The position numbers and the translations under genes are program-made. A stretch of 64,000 nucleotides of DNA. Source: Calycina herbarum. Lineage: Eukaryota > Ascomycota > Leotiomycetes > Helotiales > Pezizellaceae. Position 1 is the first letter of the stretch; every line of letters starts with the position of its first letter. The notes under the pieces were generated by a model. It saw nothing but the letters and a program-made list of their open reading frames with translations. It ran no database searches and was not told the origin of the DNA. The stretch lies in NCBI GenBank assembly GCA_001414485.1, contig LLEY01000089.1:186001-250000 (forward strand), given 5' to 3'. Positions 1 to 10,202 of the stretch are shown here, piece after piece.

Positions 1-1237
1 GGACTCGGCTTTATTGGGATGGATGGGTGTTTATTCTCCCGATTGTATTTGAAATGATGGGGAATCGGAGGGACGGCGAAAAACAGATAAATTTAATTAT
101 GGGTTGGATTTCCCTTTCTGGTGTTTATCTTACAAGGTTACAAGGAGTCCTGGGATCGGTGTGTGACTGTTGCCTTAGAGTCGTGTTGATTAATATCAAA
201 GTAACGGACAAGTGACGTTTGCTATTTCCCTATTCCTCGCCATAGCTGTTGAATAATATACTTCAATAGGGGAAGGACGAGCTGAACAGGAATAGCTCTG
301 ACGAATTCACATCATAAACCAATTGTCTCAAGGTATCTCAAAGACTCGTGCTGCTTGCTTCTTTTCTTACAGGGTTTGGGAGTGAGGAATGGAGAGTGGC
401 GATGTAATAACTTTATTGCTTCGTGATGACGCTTGCAACAGTTGTTTATTCTTCTCCTTCTCGAGGGACCTGTTGTACTAAGTAATACGAGTCTTGATAT
501 GAGGAATGAGAAGAGCAGAGGGGAACGGACGAGGTGTTGTTCTTAATTATGCAAAAAAAAAATATTAGTAGTCACTCAACTATCTTGAATCATTTGATTG
601 AGAGTGATCCGACTAGAGACTAAGCTCCGAGAGCGGGGTAGAATCGGAGGTCGGCCATGGACCAATTTTATCGCCCACCCCTGCTATTATATATACACAC
701 TCGGTCCGAGCCGAAATGACAGGGGTCGAGTCGTGTCGACTTGCTCCAATCTTTTGAGACCCCTGCATCTTCCCCTGCCCTTATCAAAAGAAAATATTAA
801 CATCACGAACCAACCTCTTGCTCCATTGCCGAATTGCTTCATACTCGCTCCATTTTGTTTCCAGTCCATTTCCAAGTCTTCCCGCCCAACCTGGCACCGC
901 GAGATACCAATACCAACTCTATCCAACAGCCAGGCTAGAGAGAAAGGAGAGACATCACCGAGTGGTCGCGAACACCCCCACTTAGCTGTGGGCACGTTCC
1001 CTGATTAGGTTGTCTCTATCTACCCAACTGGGCGGTTCATTTCCTATTGGATGTCTTGCATACATTAGCTAGGCCGGAGCTATTTTTCTCTTGACCTCAC
1101 TTGCTTGTTCATCTTCATCAAGGTCAACAAGCTTCTGTTTCTAGGCTCGAGATTCTTTTGTGTTTACGCGCGCGTTGCTTCTTTGCATCATCAATTTACG
1201 TACATTGAGCGAAGTCGTCTGTACGAGTCACGACAAG
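1..1237. other. Intergenic region and 5' flank of the first gene
   Basis: I see no recognisable gene here. Short open frames exist on both strands but none has family-like content or splice context. A TATA-like stretch sits near 686-700 and a pyrimidine-rich tract near 760-790. The last ~150 bases probably form the promoter and 5' UTR of the gene starting at 1238. Confidence 0.5.
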
Positions 1238-4200
1238 ATGGCGGACGTCGTTGCGAAGCCTGTGGAGGAGACACCGAAGGAGGAGAAGGTCGCGACACCA
1301 GAGAAATTACCAGAAGCAAAGACACCGGAGGTGAATGTTCCAGAGACACCTAAGGAGAAGGTCGTCGAACCAAAGGTACCGGAGGAGAAGAAGCCAGTTG
1401 AAGAGTCGCCCAAAGAACCCGCCAAGGTTGAAGCTCCAAAGGAAAAGACACCGGTCGTAGAACCTCCCAAAGAAATCCCCGCAAAGATTGGACCCGAAGC
1501 ACCAACCCCAAATGCCCCAGAAGTTGAAGCACCAGCAAAGACCACCGAGCCGGAAAAATCAGACAAGGAGGTAGAGAAGACTCCAGAGATCGAGGCTCCC
1601 AAAGTCGAAGCTCCGGTGAATGCCCCAGCAACCGAAACTCAGGCACCAAAAGTTCCAGAGACCAAAACCCCAGAGGTTGAGGCACCAAAGGCAAAAGGCC
1701 CGGATGTAAAGACCTCAATTGCAGAGTCACTTGTGAATGCAGTAAGAATTCATAGATTTCCCCAAGACACGGACTTAAAATTGACCGATATTTGACTAAT
1801 TTTAAATAGGTTGAAAATGTTGTTGTTGAGGCTGGATCAGCTGCCGTCAAGGAGTTCTCGAAGAAGACAGCTGATGACCTCAAATCTATTGAAAAGGGTC
1901 TTTCTCAAGAAGTTATTGAGGAGACTAAGGATGGTATTTCATTGACCGAAATGTAAGATCTTCCTCTGGTTGATATTAACCCCTTTTCTTACATTGAATC
2001 GTGCTTTTGATATTTTTTCTTTGTTCACCCAAGCTGACTTGATGGACCTTTAGTGGCGAATCTATTGTTGACGTTGTTGAAACTATTGCGGAAGAGATTG
2101 TAGAGGGCGCCGAAATCGTGATCAAAGACGTCAAGGCCCATCCAGAGCTTCTTGCCGAGTAAGTTAACATTCGACATTATTTTATTTATTTCATTTGTTT
2201 TATATACTATTCAGAACTAACACAGGTGTAGAGGGGCTATTGCCGTTGGGATTGGAATTGCTTCAATTGTGCAACCTGAACTAATTGTTGGTAGTGTAGC
2301 AATGATTGGAAAGATGGCAGCCGACCGAGCTAAAATCACTGCTAATGAGATTGCTGTTGAGGCTAGTACTCATGTTGTAAATGAGTTGAGTAAGGATTTG
2401 ACTGAAGAGCTCGCTGGCCACAAACTTGAAGCTACAACCACGAAAACCGATACAGTTAAGGAGGAGACGAGCGTCGATGAAGCTACGGGTACTATCGTTA
2501 ACAAGGAGATCAAATCGAGCACCAAGGAGACGACCGTTGTGATTGATGGAAAAGACGTTACACCCGAGCCAGCAGTTTCAGCCGATTCTCCTAAGGAATC
2601 GCTAAAGATCGAGGAGCCAGTTGAGTCCAGCGATCCGGTCAAGAAGGACGAGGAAGAAAAGCAGGAGGACGACGCGGAAGGACCAACAGTTACTGTGAGC
2701 AGCACGACAAAAACTGTTTCGGTGAAGATTGATGAGGATGGCACGATCACTATTGGTACTACAGCCCCAGATAAGGTTAAGCCACACAAGAAAAAGTCAA
2801 AGAAGGAAGCAGCGCCCAAGGAGACAGAGGTTGCTGAGAAGGCAGGTGCGCCCGAGAAGACTGCCGAGAAGGAGGTGGAGGTTCCAAATGAGTCTACCAA
2901 GACTGGAACCGAGAAGACAGTCCCTGTTGTGGCCAAGAAAATCGAAAAGCCCGCTGAGGTTGAGGTGAAATCCGAGGTTGAGGTAGCTAAGCACTTGGAA
3001 AAGGTGATCGACAAGGTGATCGAGCAAGTTTCAGTACCCGATGAGCTAGTTGAGAAGCCGAGTGCTCTTTCCGTCGATCTCCATCACGAGAGCTTGTCAC
3101 AAATTCATCAAAGTAAGTCGCTCTTTCCTTAATTGTTATTCTCGGAGTATTCTCGGATAATCAGAGCGATTGATGAGAAGGAAGCTCGATCCTAGAGAGC
3201 CATCTCCAACAATATTTTTGATCATTCTGGGCTCTTTCGAATGAGAAAGCTATAATTTCAACAGTCATGCAACTACTTACCTCTATCAGAGCTCGACAAT
3301 TTGATTGCATCAGATGCGAATGCGAAGAGCATCGTGGTCGCACCAACCCCTGAGACAGTGACACCAGACGCATTGGAAAAGATACATCTCAGTAAGATAA
3401 CAAATAATATCTCGGTTTTTTACTTCAATATTAACAATAAATAGAACTCGATGCCCTCATCCTTTCGAATTCCGAGGCAATGAAGTCCGCCGCTTCAAAG
3501 GCCGAGAAAGACAGTGAGATGGTCACCCAGAGCGACCTTGAGAAGCTTCATGCCAGTACGTACATCTTTCATAATAGACTTTACCAAGTCACTGATTGAA
3601 TCATAGAACTCGATAAGATGCAAGAGGCTCTTGAAATCAAGCCAAAGTCTGACGAAGGATTGGTCCATGTTCACGAGAGTATGTAAACCACAAACCATCA
3701 GCACTGAAATTCAACTAATATGAATTTCAGAAATGGATACTATCCACGAAGCCATTCTCGCCAATACCAAGTCTACACCACTAGAAGTCGTTCCTGAGCC
3801 AGTTTCCAAGGAGGTCGAGGATGCTAGCGCGGCAAAGCTCGATGAACTCCATCAAAGTATGCTATTCCCGGCATCTATCTATCCCAATAAACATTCCACT
3901 GACCTTGGCACAGAATTTGAGACGATGCAAGCAGCAATCAACGCTCTCACCGAAGCTCTCACCCAAAAGCTCGCCGCTGAAAGCGTTCCAGCACCAATCG
4001 CCGAACCCACCTCCATTTTTACACCAGAGCCCATCGAGGAGTCAGCCAGATCCGTTCCTGAGACCACTGAAGTTATCGCAACACCATCTGTAACTACTGA
4101 GGTTCTCAAGGACATCCCAGAGGCCGCTTCAACCCCTAAAGTCGACGAGACCGAAGCTACTGCTTCTGAGCCCAGTGAGGACACGCCTGCTGCTTCAGAC

Positions 4201-4320
4201 GGAGATGCAAAGCCAGTAGAGGAGACACCGGCCACACCCGCTAATGAGACTAAGAAGCCAGTTGATCCATCTAAGAAACATGTTAAGCGATCAAGTTTCT
4301 TTGGTGGATTCTTTGGTTAA
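1238..4320 (+). CDS. Glu/Pro/Lys-rich protein with duplicated LxxLHxKLD helix modules, nine exons
   Basis: I do not recognise a named family. Exons read as 1238-1741, 1810-1952, 2054-2158, 2226-3112, 3290-3391, 3445-3555, 3607-3678, 3731-3856 and 3914-4320, giving 818 residues; all introns are GT..AG. The start MADVVAKPVEE at 1238 is chosen over an upstream in-frame Met at 1160 because the composition changes there. Residues 1-170 are a PKVEAP/PEVEAP-like low-complexity tract. Exons 2 to 4 encode a more ordered part with a Gly/Ile-rich hydrophobic stretch (GIGIASIVQPELIVGSVAMI), possibly a membrane or packing helix, followed by an acidic, lysine-rich linker. Exons 5 to 8 are 102, 111, 72 and 126 bp, all multiples of three and phase 1, and each begins with K-[LM]-D; exon 9 begins K-F-E. 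The last intron (57 bp) is stop-free and in frame, so an 837-residue retained form is possible. The tail ends KRSSFFGGFFG. A structural or scaffold role is only a guess. Confidence 0.75.
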
Positions 4321-4599
4321 ATCTCACTTGTTGAAATGGGTAATCCAAGCCTGACGGAAGATTACTCGTGGGTGTGAAAAGGTACATAGTTGAATGGATG
4401 TGGATGGATGGATTTGTGGATAGTGAGTGGATGGCGTTGTTGTTTGTCTTTTGAAGTACGTGGTCGCAGTATACCCCAGATTGCTAGCAAAAGATTTGTG
4501 GTGGATGAGTGGAGGGAATGGCTTAATGTTTAATGAACTGAAAATTTGAGGATTGAGAATTGAGATATTATGCTGTGGCATTGGTGTGAAACGATGTGT
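4321..4599. other. 3' flank of the first gene
   Basis: No gene seen. This is probably the 3' UTR and terminator region, rich in TGGATG/GGATGG runs around 4395-4435. Confidence 0.4.
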
Positions 4600-5628
4600 G
4601 GCTATCGGTACGTCACCTACTGATTGCTTGTGATCCTTTTTTTGTGTATGCTATTTTTAGGTGACCTAACAATAGATATAGCAACTGCCCTTCATTGCTC
4701 TACTTTACTTAGGCTGTGTTTGGATTAGATTATTTTAAAGGGGTTGTTTAAGGGGATTATATAAGCAATTATTTTAGCAGATTAATCCTGGGGATTTTTC
4801 CTCGGAGCCGAGGGCGGACCGTGTTCGAAGACATAAGCCGCTTCTAATACCCGAGTATCCGATTTATCCTTAGTATTATGATTCTTACGCTGCGTAGGCC
4901 GTAGGCCAAGCTCTAAGAGCAAGCAGTACTTCTACTGGTCATTTGTTTGAGATATAGGTAAAAATGAGCTCTAGAGACGAGTTAAAGTAGCCTTATAACA
5001 TCCTGCCCTCCTCCTCAGCTCTAAGGTTTGTCTAGGTAGCTATTCACGCTCTTCCGTAACTGGCGTAACACTCCTCTCTGTCTCTACGGATCTCTACTGT
5101 CTGTTCGACGGCTAAAAAAGGCACCTTTATGTGCTTTACAAGCTGTATCTAAATATAGGGTGCCCATTCCTCCATCGAACGAGCCTGTTGTTGTCTGACG
5201 CTTCTCTCTTATTCCTACCTGCTACTAACTAATCCCTCTGTCTTGTATTTGTGATTTCCTCCTCTGACATACGTGTGCCTTCGAGTGTTGTTCTCTCTAT
5301 CCTAGGGGAGGGGTGAGTAGTCCCTCCTGAATTAGGGTATAAGACGCCTTGACAGAGTTTCTCCCTCTTAGACACGTGTACTCTGAATGCCCTCTTTGCT
5401 GCCCTTCCAGCAGCAGGTGGGGACGAGGCACCTGCCCCGGGGTCGAGGTCTTACGCTTGTCGAGCCTTTGGTGGAATGTACTGTATATTGTTGTTGTAAT
5501 CTGCAAATTAGTCCTGCGTAACCTCTGCCTTGTCTTCGACTTGAATTCGTCATAAAATGAGTTGTAGACGCCCCTAAATGGCGCCTCCCGTCCGTCTAAG
5601 TCTCGTCTGCTGCGTCGGTTATGTCTTC

Positions 5629-5886
5629 TTATAATGCTTCGTTTAGATATCGCTCGAGGGGTGGTGTAGTGATTGTAGATAATGTCTTCGTGTCGGTTTT
5701 GTTGTTGTTGTCGCTGTCGTGAAAACTCTGCTTTCCTAGCCTTACCGCCTGTTCCACGGTCGCACTACGACGACGACGACAACCCCTTTCCTCCTCTTGT
5801 GCGACTCTCATCAGCTCTCCGATAACATGATCGAAGGTTCGTAGCCAGCGCCTTGTACAGGCTGAGAGTTCGACTTTGCTGGCCAT
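5629..5886 (-). pseudogene. Relic open frame inside the degenerate element
   Basis: The frame encodes 85 residues with a basic stretch (CRRRRSATVEQAVRLGKQSF) and then stops. Similar-looking coding sequence continues on the same strand between stops down to about 5297. Its position inside a repeat-bounded, mutated segment suggests a transposon-encoded protein that has decayed. No catalytic motif is visible and the family is unknown. Confidence 0.3.
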
Positions 5887-6064
5887 TTATCCTTAGTATA
5901 GCGTTATAATAGCTACTAATAATCTTTGAAATAATTTCTAAAATTATCTAATCTAAACAAGCTTAATTTAAACTTGTTGTAATAATATCTAAGAACTCTT
6001 GTCTTAGAAGAACTCTTGTAGCTTATACAACGATGGAAGACAGAACTTATTTAGCTTACACGCA

Positions 6065-6170
6065 ACTCTTTTTGGCCCCAACTTTTATGGTTGGCTTACT
6101 CGTGGCTTACTCGGGGCTTACTTGGGGCTTACTTGTGGTTTACTCGTTTGGGTGAGGGCCAAAAAAGAGT
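6065..6170. repeat. Stem-loop with five 11-bp tandem repeats in the loop
   Basis: ACTCTTTTTGGCCC at 6065-6078 is complementary to GGGCCAAAAAAGAGT at 6156-6170. Between them lie five contiguous 11-bp copies (6093-6147) of GGCTTACTCGT with one to three changes each. The arrangement resembles subterminal repeats of a DNA transposon and lies inside the degenerate element. Confidence 0.7.
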
Positions 6171-6486
6171 CACGAGTCCTATAAGCTCCGTACTGGCGGC
6201 TTGGGTATAAAAAGTTATCTGTGTTCTGTTCGAAATTGTTCAAAGTAACTGAGGTAATTACTCCGATTTACGCTATATAGATGCAACACTAACCTAGGTA
6301 GGCAGGTAGGTACCTTAGAATCACTGTCGCCTTTACTGAAGGAGGGATAGGAGAATGGACTTGAGTTGCCTGTGGCGAACAATCTCATAATTTGGAGAGG
6401 AGACCAAGAAATAACAGCTATCGGTAGTATACGTACTAAATGTTGGTGACCTTTTTACGCTATTTGTAGATTACCTACGGATAGCG

Positions 6487-6840
6487 AGATCTTGTCACTG
6501 CTTGTGGTTGGACTTAAGCATTGGTATCAAGTAAACAGTCTCAATATATTGAGGGATTAATGGTGGTTATTAACAATCACTCGATGTCCGGGTTATGGTT
6601 TCCAGGATTTATTGTAGCTTGCCTGTTGATAATCTATTCTTTTATTATAACACCTGTCAGACATTGGCATTGCGCTTTGTATTCCTTGACTTTACTCGGC
6701 ATTTTATCCGTAGCTTGGAAGAGAATTCTCATTTCCCACTCTCATCGAACTTCTTGGTTTCTCAACACTCATTCTAGAACTTTTAAATAACTAGGATGCG
6801 AGATATTGAAGTTCCGCCCAGTTAGCCTTTACAGGATTCT
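6487..6840. other. Gap between element and HET relic
   Basis: No gene supported. Short hydrophobic open frames near 6521-6790 lack family features. Confidence 0.4.
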
Positions 6841-8503
6841 TTAAGGTGGGACTCCAATCCGCAAAGAAGAACGAGAAGGCGCCTCATCAACCTCATATTG
6901 TATGCGATGGCCAGATCTTTCTTGCACAAAAGAATCTTTACGCTTTTCTGAAACAACATTAGCAAAACAAACTGGGCTCTCCTTGTATGGCTTAGACCAA
7001 ACTGTCGTACTGAGCAAAATAGTCTGCCAAGTCTTGGCTATTTGATTGAATGTTTTGAACATCCTCGCCTCTGTTCCAAAGGAGAAGCACAATATTGTTC
7101 TCCCTTATAATATAGAAACCCCCCTTCTGTATGAATTGTTAGGGATTCATCCACATATAGGAAGACGAGATGCATGCAGTCTTTTCCTTCATCCATCCAG
7201 GAAATGAAATATTCAGTAGTCAAGAAGAATTTCCATGGCCGTCCTTTCTTCCCGGTTCTTGAAAGAAAAGTATATGCTAATCAGTTGCAGTGGGATGCCT
7301 TTGCAGAATTTATTCTCCGGACTTGGTTCCAACGAATCTGGGTTGTGCAGGAAACCTGGGCTGCGCGAAATGTCGTTGTCTTCTGTGGGGATAACATGAT
7401 CATGTGTAACCAGATAACAGCCGCAATTCAGGCGCTTATAGCGACAAAATCTTTGCTACCCGCGGCATGTGGACACCTGGTCCACGGTTGGCAAATATAT
7501 TCGGTCAAGATGCGAGATATTTGTTACCCCCAAATAAGGAGGGAGGATGGGGGATATCAACATTATCTCCCTTGTTGAACACCAGTCAGATCATTCTCCT
7601 GATGAGAATATCGACTACTTGACTCGACCGGGCGTTGAATCTTCTCGGACATCGGTAAACGTACCCCCCTGGGTCCCAAATTACAGTGTTCCTCCTATAC
7701 TTGAGCCTCTGAATAATGTTCCGAGGACGTTGAAGGATAAAGGTCGCTGGAAAGCAAGCGGAAATTTAAAATGGAAGCCGCATCAAAAGAGCAAGGACAA
7801 GACGATTTTGACTATGCAGGGATTTTGCCAGGACGAGATTCTAGAACGAGGCGCAACTGATATCGAAATAATCCAGGACCATTCCATGTACACAGTATTA
7901 GAGCTTCTCAAAAATGCTCTAGACTTGACACCAAGTAGAGCATCTACGGAACAATTATGGAGAGCTTTGGTCAAAGACACCTTCCGGGGCAAAGCAGTAG
8001 GAGATGAAGCTCGACGCAGATTTTTGTACCTGATACTTGATCCTCTGAGGAAGCTGAAGATTGCATTATCAGAACTGAAAGATGAGGAAGAGGAAGAGGA
8101 CAGCCTGAAGATAGCACATCTCCAAGACGGAAGGCTTGATCATAGACTTGTCAACACGAGAAGGCTCGACAATGGAAGAAATACAAAATATCATTGATGA
8201 TGCGGAAAACCTGCCGGCAGATGTCTCTGCCAATTGGACCGAGATTTGGAGGGTTTTCGGTCGGCTTATATGGGAAGAAGAATGTTTCGGACGAGGTCCA
8301 ACTTTATTGGTATTTCTGCACAGGCAATGCGTGATGATGACGAAGTTTGGATTTTGGCCGGTGCTGATGTTCCTATGGTACTCCGCAAGGCCGAGGGCGT
8401 AAAACGAAAATTCGTTGGCAAGGCATACATATATGGCATGATGGGGGGCGAGATGGTTCAGAGTGCAACAGATTCGAGACTGACTGATATCATCTTGGAT
8501 TGA
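6841..8503 (+). pseudogene. Broken HET-domain (heterokaryon incompatibility) gene
   Basis: HET proteins are STAND-type or stand-alone regulators that trigger cell death after fusion of unlike fungal individuals. Pieces of the family pattern occur in the right order but in different frames. First comes a CDG..FLAQKNLYAFL segment near 6900-6960 (like the DG..xxNLxxAL region). Next is WFQRIWVVQETWAARNVVVFCG at about 7323-7390, a hallmark HET block. Then PPWVPNYSV near 7660 and WRALVKDTFRG near 7960. Last is the C-terminal RRMFRTR...DDDEVWILAGADVPMVLR...YIYGMMGGE block, 8270-8450. Stops interrupt the first part. The frame changes near 7550-7580, again between about 8110 and 8200, and again near 8270. 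No set of GT..AG introns I could find restores all of it, and the Y.ALSY.WG start and the LWIDAxCINQ block are not visible. A decayed gene is therefore the best reading. Confidence 0.7.
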
Positions 8504-8529
8504 CTATCCTAAGCATTGAATATACCTTC

Positions 8530-9567
8530 TTACTCAACGTGACCACCCTCTTTCTTCTCTTTAATGCTCTTCTCCCTTTTCGGCTTCGATTCCGCAGGAA
8601 CAAACCGCTTCGTCACCGCCTGAACCATTTTCCAAAACCAATACAAATTCAAAAAGTTCAACACAGTATTGCTCCCAAGATAGATGTAAACCAACCAAGT
8701 TGGTAGATTCATATCCGAATGTTCCGTATTTATCGCTTCCCAAACATCTCGATAGATATTTACCGATTGATAATTTCCCCATAGAACTCGACTCCCAAAG
8801 AAGGTTGTGAGAAGCGCAATCCCGTTGTATAATTGGAGTCGAGAGCCCGTCATATTGAGTTTATCGCAAAACCAATGGATGTTTAAAAACGGTGTAGAGA
8901 TCTCGTAGAGAATAAAGTTGAGCCCGTAATAATTTGCAAATGGACGCTATATTTGAGAACAGTAAAATATCAGCCAACTTCCACGGATATAAATCATTTC
9001 TCAAGAAATTTGCCTCTCGGGTCTCTGAGACCACTTCAGATAAGTTAAACAGAATGACACGCAAATTGAGGAACGTGAAAAACTCACAAATCCCAAACTG
9101 GTAACCATCAAAGCACTGATAGCATGCACCAAACTCCCCCACCCCATCGTATCAAAATGCACCACGCTAACCACCAAATCCCACAAAAAATATCCCTCTG
9201 CCCAAGCTTGTACCGCGCCACCCGCACCAGTATACCCATCAATTCTCCCTTCCCATCCTCCCTGACCTCGTTCCTCATCCTTCAAAATCACCCATAACGC
9301 AAAAGAAACAATAACACAACTCTGAATGAAAGAAGTAAAGGATATATCCCATCTAATCCTCGTTCGACGTGGGAGTTTGGTGTATATGGTGGGGTAGAGA
9401 CGAGCTGAGAGGAAGGGGGATAGGAAGTGGAAGATAAGATTGTAGGTTGCGAATGTGAATATTATCTCGTGGATGTGGAGGGGGAGGGTGGTGAGGCCTA
9501 GATGGGAGGCCAGAGGTTGGGTTGCTTTGGCGAGATTCGGAGGAGGAGGGGGAAATGGGTCGTGCAT
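8530..9567 (-). CDS. TLC-domain multi-pass membrane protein
   Basis: Two exons, 9567-9088 and 8946-8530, encode 298 residues. The 141-bp intron starts GTGAGT and ends ATAG, and splicing restores the conserved block FANYYGLNFILYEISTPFLNIHW. This is the signature of TLC (TRAM/LAG1/CLN8) proteins of the TMEM56/YPR114W type. Several hydrophobic helices are visible, starting with HIHEIIFTFATYNLIFHFL near residue 30 and including a DLVVSVVHF segment and WLVYIYLGSNTVLNFLNLYWFW near the end. The C-terminus is lysine-rich and probably cytosolic. Family members sit in endomembranes, and some act in lipid handling, but the substrate here is unknown. It is not a clear ceramide synthase, since the LAG1 motif is incomplete. 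Confidence 0.85.
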
Positions 9568-10202
9568 TTTTGACTCGCGAGAAAGTGGTTCAGAGTAGAG
9601 GTAGGTTTGGAGTTGTATGCTTGTTTTGGTGTTGTCGAGACCTTTTGTCGCGCGTCAATGATTTATCCCTGTCTGTGGCTGATGAGCACATGCGCCACGA
9701 GAAGGCTGGGCTTCATCTTCTACCATAAGTATTAAATAATGGTTTGAAAACTGCTTTCCCATTACCTTTGGACCTAAGCTAAGGTAAGTAAACAATGCAA
9801 TATTCTCCACTTGAGTGGGCCCCCAAATCTCGGGTACTCAACGCTAATAAACTCATGTTAAAGAACAAAAGATTTTAACGGCTCCAGTTTCCGGACATTA
9901 TTCATCTAAATTTCTAGGCATTTGTTTCAGGAGCTATTATGCTACGCATGTATCCTTTATAAATGCAACCAGCCAGCGAATAAGAGATTCCATTCAGCGG
10001 GTCCATAAAGGTGCAACTTCACTTCGCAGTACTCAGAAAGCTTATTGGTATTGCTCCCCATCATTTTGATTATTGCAAATCGGTCGTCACTAAAAATGCA
10101 AAGGTTCCCAAGTTTAGGTCCAAACGCCTTTCGTCTAGCCCCTTCGCTAAATCGCTATTCAATATATCTGAAAAATAAAAACGACTTCAACCATATCTTC
10201 TT
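9568..10202. other. Intergenic region
   Basis: No gene seen. It contains the promoter of the TLC gene on the minus strand and the 3' flank of the next minus-strand gene. Confidence 0.4.

Larger units (their letters stand above)
4600..6486. mobile_element. Degenerate element bounded by paired small palindromes
   Basis: Each end carries two imperfect ~29-bp palindromes: 4600-4627 and 4650-4678 on the left, about 6417-6445 and 6458-6486 on the right. They share arms like GCTATxxGTAG and a centre like GGTNACC or GATTACC. Read inward from both ends they form inverted termini of about 75 bp. The interior is AT-rich in parts and holds broken frames. The longest is on the minus strand (5886-5629, 85 residues starting MASKVELSACTRRWLRTF), continuing past stops toward 5300. 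This looks like a decayed transposon coding region, but I could not identify a transposase or reverse transcriptase. I see no convincing target duplication. The boundaries are inferred from the palindromes alone. Confidence 0.4.

Noticed and set aside
598..1008. 136-codon plus-strand frame before the first gene
   Set aside because: It overlaps a TATA-like region and UTR-type pyrimidine tracts; no conserved motif.
1228..1602. Open minus-strand frame of 124 codons opposite the first exon
   Set aside because: It mirrors the PKVEAP-like repeats of the plus-strand gene; the Ser/Gly/Thr-rich translation is the expected shadow.
2370..3014. Open minus-strand frame of 214 codons
   Set aside because: It is antisense to exon 4 of the first gene; the low-complexity Ser/Val/Thr translation has no start context or family signs.
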